A stretch of 18,063 bases of DNA, from NCBI GenBank assembly GCA_947631215.1, contig CANRKN010000034.1, positions 1-18,063 on the forward strand, read 5' to 3'. This stretch comes from an uncultured Oscillospiraceae bacterium. Its GTDB lineage: Bacteria; Bacillota_A; Clostridia; Oscillospirales; Oscillospiraceae. The first letter of the stretch is position 1; the number at the start of each line of letters is the position of its first letter. A model generated the notes under the pieces. The model saw nothing but the letters and a program-made list of their open reading frames with translations, ran no database searches and was not told where the DNA came from. The position numbers and the translations under genes are program-made. Below are positions 5,427-11,827 of this stretch, piece after piece.

Positions 5427-6112
5427 TGGCGCTGCCGGCCATGACCCAGCTGCTCGAGGCGGGTTGGTTCTTTCTCGCCGGGGCGGGGCTGGGGCTATTC
5501 TACGACCTGCTGGGCGGGGCCCGGGACGGGGCGAAGCTGCCCAAGGCCCTGGGAGACGGGCTCTGGGCGCTCGTGGTGCTATGGCTGCTGTTCCTGGGCG
5601 GGATGGGTTCGCTGGAGGGGCGGCCCCGGCTCTATATGGCCATGATAACGGCGCTGGGGCTGGGGTTCTGGCACCTGGGGGCGTCGCCGATAGCACGGCC
5701 CGCCATGGGGAAGCTGTGGGCTCTGGCGGCCCGGGGGGCGGGGTTTCTGGCCGCGCCGGTGTGGAAGGGCTATGAATATATTCAAAAAAAGATGAAAAAA
5801 CTCTTTTCAAACGGCAAAAAAAGGTTTACAATAATAGCCACTCAAAGGAAAGAGACACGCCGGAAACGGAAGGAGGACAGACGCCATGAAGCTACGCAGG
5901 GCAAGCTGGATCACGGGGCTGGTCATCGTGGGCGTGATCGTGTACGCGTGTATCGCCCTGATGAATATGCGGACAAAAGTGGCGCTGGCCAGCGAGACGG
6001 AGGCGGAGCTGCGGGCCAAGGCGGAGGAGATCCAGGAGACCAACGCCGCGCTGCAGTACGCCATCGACAACCGCTACGACGACAAGACCATCGAGGACAT
6101 CGCCCGGGATAA
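5426..6112 (+). CDS. yabQ: Spore cortex protein YabQ with long overlapping tail
   Basis: A 228-residue frame. YabQ is a polytopic membrane protein of the mother cell required for cortex formation. Residues 1-115 carry about four hydrophobic segments (8-28, 44-60, 70-86, 95-112), including GLGLFYDLLGGARD. A basic stretch, YIQKKMKKLFSNGKKRFTI (118-136), is typical of the end of the family core. Beyond residue 153 the frame runs through divIC in another frame for 227 bases, and its composition turns Arg/Gly/His/Asp-rich, as expected of an overlap rather than a fold. A seven-A run lies at 5816-5822: a one-base change there would end the protein at once, or at a TGA overlapping the divIC ATG. So the true C-terminus may be near residue 140-155 because of a recent indel, or the tail may be real. 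There is no good ribosome site; translation is coupled to yabP. Confidence 0.85.
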   Translation: MALPAMTQLLEAGWFFLAGAGLGLFYDLLGGARDGAKLPKALGDGLWALVVLWLLFLGGMGSLEGRPRLYMAMITALGLGFWHLGASPIARPAMGKLWALAARGAGFLAAPVWKGYEYIQKKMKKLFSNGKKRFTIIATQRKETRRKRKEDRRHEATQGKLDHGAGHRGRDRVRVYRPDEYADKSGAGQRDGGGAAGQGGGDPGDQRRAAVRHRQPLRRQDHRGHRPG

Positions 6113-6164
6113 GCTGGGCCTGGTGCTGCCGGAGGAGAAGATATTCTACGACAGCGGCAGCTGA
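5886..6164 (+). CDS. divIC: Septum formation initiator (DivIC/FtsB family)
   Basis: A 92-residue single-pass membrane protein of the divisome, acting with FtsL/DivIB-type partners in septal peptidoglycan synthesis. It has a short basic N-terminus, a membrane segment at about 8-26, a coiled coil at about 35-62 (SETEAELRAKAEEIQETN) and the family's C-terminal box, IEDIARDKLGLVLPEEKIF (69-87). The start is firm: AAGGAGG lies nine bases upstream. The order yabP-yabQ-divIC is the conserved Firmicutes order. Whether it is DivIC or FtsB in naming is a matter of convention. The gene is followed by its own terminator. The upstream yabQ frame overlaps 227 of its bases. Confidence 0.92.
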   Translation: MKLRRASWITGLVIVGVIVYACIALMNMRTKVALASETEAELRAKAEEIQETNAALQYAIDNRYDDKTIEDIARDKLGLVLPEEKIFYDSGS

Positions 6165-6169
6165 CGTCA

Positions 6170-6236
6170 GAACGGTCCTGAAGATCCGAGGTCCTGGCAG
6201 GCCAGGCCCCCTCATCGGTCAGGACCGTTCTTCCTT
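6170..6236 (+). terminator. Branched terminator after divIC
   Basis: GAACGGTCCTGA (6170-6181) pairs perfectly with TCAGGACCGTTC (6219-6230). The 37-base loop holds a second helix (CCTGG/CCAGG around 6193-6206). The run TTCCTTTTCC follows. It closes the sporulation/division operon. Confidence 0.8.
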
Positions 6237-6312
6237 TTCCCCATGAGAGTAGTTGTCAAGGGTAATTTTAGGATTCACGAATTGCACTCCATTCTTAAGC
6301 AGAAAGAAGTAA

Positions 6313-6387
6313 GCGCCCCAGCATGATGGGCGCATCATATGACCCCATCTGTGGTTCCTTCGGGAATACAGATGGGGTCATTTTTTT
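6313..6387 (+). terminator. Alternative hairpins followed by a strong terminator
   Basis: ATGACCCCATCTGT (6339-6352) pairs perfectly with ACAGATGGGGTCAT (6368-6381) over 14 bp. The loop itself folds (TTCC-TTCG-GGAA), and seven T follow (6381-6387). Just upstream, two mutually exclusive hairpins share bases: GCGCCC/GGGCGC (6313-6318 with 6328-6333) and ATGATG/CATCAT (6323-6328 with 6333-6338). No gene or clear promoter feeds it from the left after divIC. It isolates the recombinase from host transcription. In 6389-6525 I see no convincing promoter, only a small hairpin (GGTTT/AAACC near 6478-6492) and the ribosome site of the recombinase. Confidence 0.75.
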
Positions 6388-6525
6388 ATTTGAATGATCA
6401 ACTGGTAAATAAACCACGAGGTAATACAACTGGGAACAGCCAATAAATGAGATCCGATCAGTTATCAGCGTATTATAGGTTTCCTCTAAACCAGGCATGC
6501 TAAGGAATAGATAGGAGGAAACAGT

Positions 6526-7143
6526 ATGAATGAGAAAACGTATGGGTACGTTCGCGTCTCCAGCAAGGAACAAAACACGGACCGCCAACTGATCGCCATG
6601 GAGGACTTCGGCGTCCCGTCGGCCTGCGTGGTCGTAGATCGGCAATCTGGAAAGGACTTTGACCGGCCCGGGTATAGGAGGCTCCTGAGAAAGCTAAAAC
6701 CGGGCGACACTCTTGTGATCAAGAGCATCGACCGGCTGGGACGGAACTATGACGAGATACTGGAACAATGGAGGCTGCTCACCAAAACGAAGCAGGTAGC
6801 CATTGTCGTCCTGGATATGCCGCTGCTGGACACGCGAAGGGGGAAAGACCTGACCGGGACCCTGATCGCCGACATCGTCCTGCAGCTTCTTTCGTATGTG
6901 GCGCAGACAGAGCGGGAGTTCATCCGGCAGCGCCAGGCAGAGGGCATAGCGGCAGCCAAGGCGCGGGGCGTCCACTTCGGCCGGACGGCCGCTCCCCTGC
7001 CGGAGGGATTCACGGAGATCTGTGAGAGATGGAAGGACGGCGGACTCTCGGCCAGAAAGGCGGGACAGCTATTAGGAGTTTCGCACAGCACGTTCCTAAA
7101 ATGGGCATCAACTAATGCAATTGGACAAAAAAGTACAGTTTGA
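6526..7143 (+). CDS. Small serine recombinase (invertase/resolvase family)
   Basis: A 205-residue protein with the Hin/TnpR layout. The catalytic domain starts with GYVRVSS (residues 7-13; R10, nucleophile S12 by alignment with gamma-delta S10). SIDRLGRN (67-74) supplies the active-site arginines. The long helix SYVAQTEREFIRQRQAEG (123-140) and the hinge AAAKARGVHFGR (142-153) lead into a C-terminal helix-turn-helix (about 165-195, ending LLGVSHSTFLKWA). It makes double-strand cuts at a two-base core, rotates and rejoins. The size is right for an invertase or resolvase and too small for a large serine integrase. The start follows AGGAGG with good spacing. Its last codons lie inside the left recombination site (7121-7150). 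It keeps a stop in either orientation: TGA now, TAG after inversion. Two inverted matching sites next to it make an invertase role most likely. Confidence 0.92.
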   Translation: MNEKTYGYVRVSSKEQNTDRQLIAMEDFGVPSACVVVDRQSGKDFDRPGYRRLLRKLKPGDTLVIKSIDRLGRNYDEILEQWRLLTKTKQVAIVVLDMPLLDTRRGKDLTGTLIADIVLQLLSYVAQTEREFIRQRQAEGIAAAKARGVHFGRTAAPLPEGFTEICERWKDGGLSARKAGQLLGVSHSTFLKWASTNAIGQKSTV

Positions 7144-7150
7144 ATTCCAA
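7121..7150 (+). repeat. Left recombination site (30-bp dyad)
   Basis: Half-sites TTGGACAAAAAAGTA and, after the centre, CAGTTTGAATTCCAA. The ends TTGGA/TCCAA are complementary, as are AAA/TTT at positions 10-12 and 19-21, and T/A around the core. The central two bases are A7135-C7136. AC is not self-complementary, so the site has a direction. It overlaps the 3' end of the recombinase gene. Confidence 0.8.
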
Positions 7151-7201
7151 TGAACAGGAAACCAAAAAAGACACTGATACTAATACATATACTGACGATT
7201 T

Positions 7202-7230
7202 ATTATAGCAAAGGTTGCTAACCTGTGCAA
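7202..7230 (-). promoter_or_regulatory. Promoter within the invertible segment
   Basis: On the minus strand, TTGCAC (7225-7230), 17 bases, and a perfect TATAAT (7202-7207). In this orientation transcription starts near 7195 and runs antisense into the recombinase 3' end. The spacer contains the small dyad AGGTT-AGC-AACCT (7212-7224), a possible regulator site. Confidence 0.75.
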
Positions 7231-7237
7231 TACCCTT

Positions 7238-7267
7238 CTGGCCACTAAACTGTACCTTTCTGACCAG
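7238..7267 (-). repeat. Right recombination site (30-bp dyad, inverted)
   Basis: Read on the minus strand the half-sites are CTGGTCAGAAAGGTA and CAGTTTAGTGGCCAG, with complementary ends CTGG/CCAG and the same AC core (7252-7253). Against the left site it matches 17 of 20 positions from TGG to GTTT, plus the terminal CCA. The two sites are therefore in opposite orientation, the arrangement that gives inversion rather than deletion. Confidence 0.8.
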
Positions 7268-7309
7268 ACGTGCAGATCTCAGTCTGGTTTGGTTTAGTTG
7301 GCATTCATT

Positions 7310-7330
7310 ATGAACATCATGGGTGTTCAT
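7310..7330 (+). other. Hairpin in the STAS-kinase leader
   Basis: ATGAACA (7310-7316), loop TCATGGG, TGTTCAT (7324-7330), 26 bases before the start codon. It is followed by GTGTAAAAAAG, not a T-tract, so it is not a terminator. It would be in the transcript only when the switch is ON. Confidence 0.45.
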
Positions 7331-7356
7331 GTGTAAAAAAGAAAGGAATTCAAACT

Positions 7357-8745
7357 ATGTTAAAAGAAAAGAAAAACCTACCTGAAGAACAAGGGATAAA
7401 GAAAGAAGATGATTCAAGTAATTCTTTAAAATCCAGTAAGACGGGGGGCAGATTTCTATCAAATAAAGACGGTATTCTAAGATTAGGAGTAGAAGGCCGA
7501 GTTAATACAAATACCGCTCCAGGAATTGAAACTGATATATATGAAATACTCGCAGCCAATGAATTCGATTCACTGATTTTGGATTTTAGTGATCTTATGT
7601 ATATTTCCAGTGCTGGAATTCGTGTCTTATTAAGGCTCATAAAGGCTTATGGCGATCTGAGAATTGAGAATACGTCGTCAGAAGTTTATGAGATCTTGGA
7701 AATGACAGGAATAACAACTTTGCTCCCTATATCAAAGAAAATGGGAGAAGTTTCTGTTGGCTCTGAGAAAATGAGAGAATTTTCTGTTGACGGGCTTGAA
7801 AAAATAGGAGCCGGCTTTCACGGAACGGTTTATCGTCTTGACGATGAAACGATCCTTAAGGTCATCGACGAAGCGATCCCCCTTGAAATTATTCAGAAAG
7901 AAAGAGATACTTCTCAAAAAGCTTTCCTTTTGGGTATTCCTACAGCTATTTCTTATGATGTAGTCAAAGTAGGTAATCACTATGGAATCATCTATGAATT
8001 ATTAAATTCTCAATCCTATACGAAAAAACTTCAGGAGAACCAGGATAAACTGGAAGAACTGGGAAAAGAACTCGGTAGATTTACTCGCCGCATTAACAAT
8101 ACGGTTATTGATGATACTTTTGATGATATCAAACGATTGCAATTGGCTAAGATCGACCGTGCTAAAGATGTCCTTGGCGAAGATGATCATAAAATGGTAC
8201 GACATCTTTTTGAAGTGATACCTGAATCACATACTTTTGTTCATGGCGATCTCCATCCTGGAAATGTATTGATTCGGGATGATGAGTTATTATTGGATAT
8301 GGCATTTTCGGGAAATTCAGCTTCGGGATACGGTCATCCGATCTTTGATCTTATATCGTTCACGCAGCCTGTCATAGGGGCGGTGGAAGATCATCCGGAA
8401 GAAGACTTTGTGTCTGCATTCAATGGACTGACTAAAAAGCAGAATTATGCACTTTGGGATGCTTATTTAAAAGGCTATTTTGATACAGAGGATGAAGCTT
8501 ATATCGAAAAGGTCAAAGAAGAGATCCTGCTCCGTGCAAGAGCGATGAAGGCCATTGATCTTAAATACTGCGCAATCATGCTGCAAAATCAGGAATCTGC
8601 TATCGTAGACGGGGACGATCAAAGAAAGATCATTCGTAATTTGGGTACTGAAACACTGTTTAAGAACGTAGAAACTGCGTTTCAAAGGATCAGAGCCACC
8701 CTTGAAAAGAAGGAGGATGAATTTTTCTTTTTTGCGGGAAAATGA
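7357..8745 (+). CDS. STAS domain fused to aminoglycoside-phosphotransferase-like kinase
   Basis: A 462-residue protein. Residues 1-35 are charged and probably disordered. Residues 37-127 form a STAS domain of the SpoIIAA/RsbV anti-sigma-antagonist type: LRLGVEGRVNTNTA, then LILDFSDLMYISSAGIRVLL, where S85 aligns with the serine phosphorylated in SpoIIAA. Residues 147-445 form an APH/choline-kinase-like fold: nucleotide loop IGAGFHGTVYR (150-160), ATP lysine in ILKV (K168), catalytic loop HGDLHPGN (296-303, D298) and metal-binding D314 in LLLDMAFS. All key residues are present. No membrane segment is seen. Substrate unknown: a small molecule, or the STAS serine of itself or a partner. The ATG at 7357 has AAAGGA upstream; the in-frame ATG at 7270 would read through the leader. 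Codon use is much more AT-rich than on either side, indicating transfer together with the switch. Confidence 0.88.
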   Translation: MLKEKKNLPEEQGIKKEDDSSNSLKSSKTGGRFLSNKDGILRLGVEGRVNTNTAPGIETDIYEILAANEFDSLILDFSDLMYISSAGIRVLLRLIKAYGDLRIENTSSEVYEILEMTGITTLLPISKKMGEVSVGSEKMREFSVDGLEKIGAGFHGTVYRLDDETILKVIDEAIPLEIIQKERDTSQKAFLLGIPTAISYDVVKVGNHYGIIYELLNSQSYTKKLQENQDKLEELGKELGRFTRRINNTVIDDTFDDIKRLQLAKIDRAKDVLGEDDHKMVRHLFEVIPESHTFVHGDLHPGNVLIRDDELLLDMAFSGNSASGYGHPIFDLISFTQPVIGAVEDHPEEDFVSAFNGLTKKQNYALWDAYLKGYFDTEDEAYIEKVKEEILLRARAMKAIDLKYCAIMLQNQESAIVDGDDQRKIIRNLGTETLFKNVETAFQRIRATLEKKEDEFFFFAGK

Positions 8746-8777
8746 TAATCCCGGGAGACGACTTTGGGGCGAAGGGG

Positions 8778-8786
8778 TGCTATACT
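8778..8786 (+). promoter_or_regulatory. Extended -10 promoter ahead of the phage packaging genes
   Basis: TGCTATACT (8778-8786) is an extended -10. There is no good -35 at 17 bases. Transcription would start near 8793, upstream of the terminator hairpin 8811-8842. Confidence 0.45.
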
Positions 8787-8810
8787 GCGTACACTTGAAT
8801 AGGAAGCAAG

Positions 8811-8842
8811 GCTCCGGCGGGCAGACCGCCGGGGCGTTTTTT
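8811..8842 (+). terminator. Strong terminator just before the small terminase
   Basis: GCTCCGGCGG (8811-8820), loop GCAGA, CCGCCGGGGC (8826-8835) with one T-G pair, then G and six T (8837-8842). It may end the STAS-kinase transcript. Because a promoter-like element precedes it and the terminase start is 25 bases after it, it could also attenuate the phage late operon. Confidence 0.85.
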
Positions 8843-8866
8843 ATGGCGTGGGAAGGAGGCGGACCG

Positions 8867-9214
8867 ATGCCGTCAAAGGCGGAGAGCTGGCTTGAGGAGG
8901 AGGCGCTGGTGCTGCTGGAGGGCTGGGCCAGGGACGGCCTGAGCGGGGAGAAGATCGCCGCGCTCATGGGCGTGGGCGTCAGCACCTTTTATAAGTGGCA
9001 GAAAAAGTATCCCCAGATCGCCCAGGCGGTGCGCAAGGGCCGGGAGACGGTGGACTACCAGGTGGAGCAGGCGCTGCTGGATAAGGCCCTGGGCGGGGAC
9101 CTGCGGGCACAGATGTACTGGCTCAACAACCGGCGGGGGGACAAGTGGCAGGAGCACCCCAAGGAGAAGGAGAAAGACGATGGGGAAGAGACGACGGTGA
9201 TCGTGGATGTCTGA
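8867..9214 (+). CDS. Phage terminase small subunit
   Basis: A 115-residue protein that recognises phage DNA for packaging. It has an N-terminal helix-turn-helix (LLEGWARDGLSGEKIAALMG, then GVGVSTFYKWQKKYPQIAQA). A central helix follows (VRKGRETVDYQVEQALLDKA). The family's usual ending, LRAQMYWLNNRRGDKWQEHP, comes before an acidic tail. GGAAGGAGG lies just upstream of the ATG at 8867; the in-frame ATG at 8843 is next to the terminator and less likely. It overlaps the large subunit by eight bases. The pairing with a PBSX-type large subunit confirms the role. Confidence 0.88.
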   Translation: MPSKAESWLEEEALVLLEGWARDGLSGEKIAALMGVGVSTFYKWQKKYPQIAQAVRKGRETVDYQVEQALLDKALGGDLRAQMYWLNNRRGDKWQEHPKEKEKDDGEETTVIVDV

Positions 9215-10445
9215 AATACGGATGTCGGAGGTATTAGGGCCGTCGTTTTACGACTTGGCGGGGGATGTGTTCAGACACGGGCACACCCACTATGACCTGA
9301 GCGGCGGGCGGGGGAGCTTGAAGAGCTCCGCCGTGAGCCTGATGGTGCCGGTGCTGCTGATGCGGCACCCGGAGGCTCACGCTCTGGTGATGCGAAAGGT
9401 GGGGGCCACGCTGCGGGACAGCGTGTTCGCCCAGTACTGCTGGGCGCTGGACAAGCTGGGCCAGGCGGACGCCTGGGAGGCGCGGCTGTCGCCGCTGGAG
9501 CTGGTGCGGAAGAGGACCGGGCAGCGGATACTGTTCCGGGGGGCGGATGATCCCATGAAGCTCAAGAGCATCAAGGTCCCCTTTGGGTACATCGCCGTCA
9601 CCCACTTCGAGGAGAAGGACCAGTTTGCCGGGCGGGAGGAGATCAGGACCATCCTCCAGTCCACCATGCGGGGCGGGGAGGTCTTCTGGAACTTCGAGAG
9701 CTATAACCCGCCTCTGAGCCGGGACAACTGGGCCAACCTGGATGCCATGATAGACCGGCCCGACAGGCTGTGCCACAAAAGCTGCTATCTGGACGCGCCG
9801 CGGGCGTGGCTGGGGGAGGCGTTTTTCCGGGAGGCGGAGAGGCTCAGGGCCGCCGATGAGCGGGCCTGGCGGCACGAGTACATAGGCGAGGCGGTGGGCA
9901 CCGGCGGGAACGTGTTCCAGCGGCTGGAACAGAGGACCATCACCGATGAGGAGATATCTCATATGGACCGGATATACCAGGGGGTTGACTTCGGCTGGTA
10001 CCCGGACAAGTTCGCCTTCCTGCGGGTCCACTACGACAGCGCCCGGGAGCGGATATATCTGATCGACGAACATTATGTAAACTGCGAGAGCAACCGGGAG
10101 ACGGGCGCGTGGATACGGGAGAAGGGGTACTTCGACAGGCCCATCACCTGCGACTCGGCGGAGCCCAAGAGCATCGCGGATTACCGGGACATGGGCCTGC
10201 CCGCCCGGGGAGCGGTGAAGGGGCCGGGGAGCGTGGCCTACGGGTTCAAGTGGCTCCAGAGCCGGACCATCGTGGCAGACGTGAGAAGGACGCCCCGCGC
10301 ATGGGAGGAGCTGAGCCGGTATGAGTACGAGCGGGACCGGGAGGGAAGGCCGGTGAGCGGGTATCCCGACAGGGACGACCACGCCATCTCGGCCCTGCGG
10401 TACGCTATGGAGAGCTTTTTCACGCGGCGGGGCACCTGCGCGTGA
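9207..10445 (+). CDS. Phage terminase large subunit
   Basis: A 412-residue DNA-packaging motor and nuclease. The ATPase domain has Walker A GGRGSLKSS (33-41) and a Walker B-like YIAVTHFEE (128-136). The RNase-H-like nuclease has acidic residues in GVDFGW (D261), CDSAEP (D316) and PDRDDHAISALRYA (387-400). This is the Terminase_3/Terminase_6C (PBSX-like) arrangement and the length is full, so the gene is likely functional. An alternative start at 9222 exists. It is coupled to the small subunit upstream (8-base overlap) and to the portal downstream. Confidence 0.93.
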   Translation: MSEIRMSEVLGPSFYDLAGDVFRHGHTHYDLSGGRGSLKSSAVSLMVPVLLMRHPEAHALVMRKVGATLRDSVFAQYCWALDKLGQADAWEARLSPLELVRKRTGQRILFRGADDPMKLKSIKVPFGYIAVTHFEEKDQFAGREEIRTILQSTMRGGEVFWNFESYNPPLSRDNWANLDAMIDRPDRLCHKSCYLDAPRAWLGEAFFREAERLRAADERAWRHEYIGEAVGTGGNVFQRLEQRTITDEEISHMDRIYQGVDFGWYPDKFAFLRVHYDSARERIYLIDEHYVNCESNRETGAWIREKGYFDRPITCDSAEPKSIADYRDMGLPARGAVKGPGSVAYGFKWLQSRTIVADVRRTPRAWEELSRYEYERDREGRPVSGYPDRDDHAISALRYAMESFFTRRGTCA

Positions 10446-10459
10446 GGAGAGGAGAAGAT

Positions 10460-11827
10460 ATGGGGCTTTTTCAGAAGAGAAGTGAAAAGCGGGCGGACCT
10501 TCGCTCCCGGGCGGAGGAGCTGTTCGGGGTGAAGGGGGAGGCCGCCGGGCCGGCGGGGCTCATGGGGCTGTGCGCCCAGGTGTACCGGGGCAGGCCGCCC
10601 TGGCAGGACAGGGAGCAGAGCGTGGAGACGGTGAATTTCGCGAAAAGCGTGTGCGCGGAGCTTGCGCGTCTCGCCACGCTGGCGGTGAAGGTCACAGTGT
10701 CCGGGTCGGCCCGGGCGGCGTGGCTCCAGGAGCAGGTGGAGGGATTCTACTTCCGGCTGCGCCAGTGGACGGAGCTGGGCTGCGCCTGGGGCACGGTCAT
10801 CCTGAAGCCCAACGGGGAGGGCGTGGACGTGCTCACGCCGGAGCAGTTCCTCATCACGGAGACACGGGGGGACGCGGTGACAGGGGCGGTGTTCGAGAGC
10901 GGCCGGTGGGAGGAAGAGCGGTATTATACCCGCCTGGAGTACCACCGGTTTTTGGCCGACGGGCGGTACGCCGTCAGCAACCGGTGCTTCGTGGGGGACG
11001 GGCCCTACGACCGGGGGCGGCCGGCAGCCATGGAGGCCACGCCCTGGGCGGGGCTGGCGGCGGACGTGACGGCGGAGGGCGTGGAAAGGCCCCTGTTCGC
11101 CGTGCTGCGCATGCCGGGGGCCAATCACCTCTCGCCAGGGTCGGCCCTGGGGCTGCCCGTGTTCGCGGAGGCATTGCGGGAGCTGGAGGACCTGGACGTG
11201 GCCTACAGCCGGTTCGTCCAGGAGGTGTACGAGAGCCAGCGGATATGCCTCATCGACGACAGGCTCACGGACCAGACCGGGCCGGGACCGGGCCTGGGGC
11301 AGGCGGTGAAGCTGCCCCGGTTCGTGCGGCGGGTGTTCGGCGCGGGGCCGGAGGAGTATTACCAGGCCATCGACCCGTCCCTGCATACGGAGGAGAGGCT
11401 CGCGGGCATCCGGGCGCTGCTTGGGCAGATCGGGTTCAAGTGCGGCTTTTCCAATGGGTATTTCGTGTTCAATGAGCGGTCCGGACTCATGACCGCCACC
11501 CAGGTGGAGGCCGACGACCGGCGGACGGTGCAGCTGGTGAAGGATGTGCGGGACCGGCTGGAGGAGGCCCTGGACGGGCTTTTGTACGCCCTGGACAGGA
11601 CGGCGGACGCCATGGGCCTGGCACCGGAGGGGGCGTATCAGGCGGTGTACGACTTCGGAGACGTGACCTACAACCGGGAGGAGGACAGGGCCCGGTGGTA
11701 CGGGTATGTGGCCGACGGGCGGTTGCCGTTTTGGTATTACCTTGTAAAATTCGAGGGGTATTCGGAACAGGAGGCCAAGGCGCTGGCCGCGGCCGGCGGA
11801 AAGGAGAACGGGGAAGATGGAGCGTGA
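10460..11827 (+). CDS. Phage portal protein
   Basis: A 455-residue protein of the SPP1-gp6 type, forming the dodecameric ring through which DNA enters the capsid. Identification rests on position (between large terminase and scaffold), length and features such as the early SVETVNFAKSVCAELARL helix region, the middle MPGANHLSPGSALGLPVF segment, and FNERSGLMTATQVEADDRRT (around 350-370), typical of portals of Clostridia siphophages. The ATG at 10460 is preceded by AGGAGAGGAGAA; an upstream GTG at 10442 overlaps the terminase end but has no ribosome site of its own. It overlaps the next gene by 11 bases. Confidence 0.88.
   Translation: MGLFQKRSEKRADLRSRAEELFGVKGEAAGPAGLMGLCAQVYRGRPPWQDREQSVETVNFAKSVCAELARLATLAVKVTVSGSARAAWLQEQVEGFYFRLRQWTELGCAWGTVILKPNGEGVDVLTPEQFLITETRGDAVTGAVFESGRWEEERYYTRLEYHRFLADGRYAVSNRCFVGDGPYDRGRPAAMEATPWAGLAADVTAEGVERPLFAVLRMPGANHLSPGSALGLPVFAEALRELEDLDVAYSRFVQEVYESQRICLIDDRLTDQTGPGPGLGQAVKLPRFVRRVFGAGPEEYYQAIDPSLHTEERLAGIRALLGQIGFKCGFSNGYFVFNERSGLMTATQVEADDRRTVQLVKDVRDRLEEALDGLLYALDRTADAMGLAPEGAYQAVYDFGDVTYNREEDRARWYGYVADGRLPFWYYLVKFEGYSEQEAKALAAAGGKENGEDGA

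Larger units (their letters stand above)
7121..7267. other. Predicted invertible promoter segment (phase switch)
   Basis: Two inverted recombination sites flank about 87 bases; exchange at the AC cores would flip about 117 bases (7136-7252). The only clear promoter inside faces left (7202-7230), away from the STAS-kinase gene at 7357. No good promoter faces right between 7144 and 7356 in the sequence as given. After inversion the promoter would lie at about 7158-7186 on the plus strand, reading into the STAS-kinase gene with no terminator between. As drawn, the switch is OFF for that gene. Confidence 0.75.

Noticed and set aside
4595..7232. CCTGTGCAATA occurring at 4595-4605 and 7222-7232
   Set aside because: An 11-base match with no other shared context. 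The first copy has no -10 box at the right distance, so it is probably chance.
7121..7267. Terminal inverted repeats of an insertion sequence or a resolvase res site
   Set aside because: No transposase lies between the repeats. Res sites normally precede the resolvase gene and act as direct copies, whereas here the sites follow the gene, are inverted, share a core and enclose a promoter.
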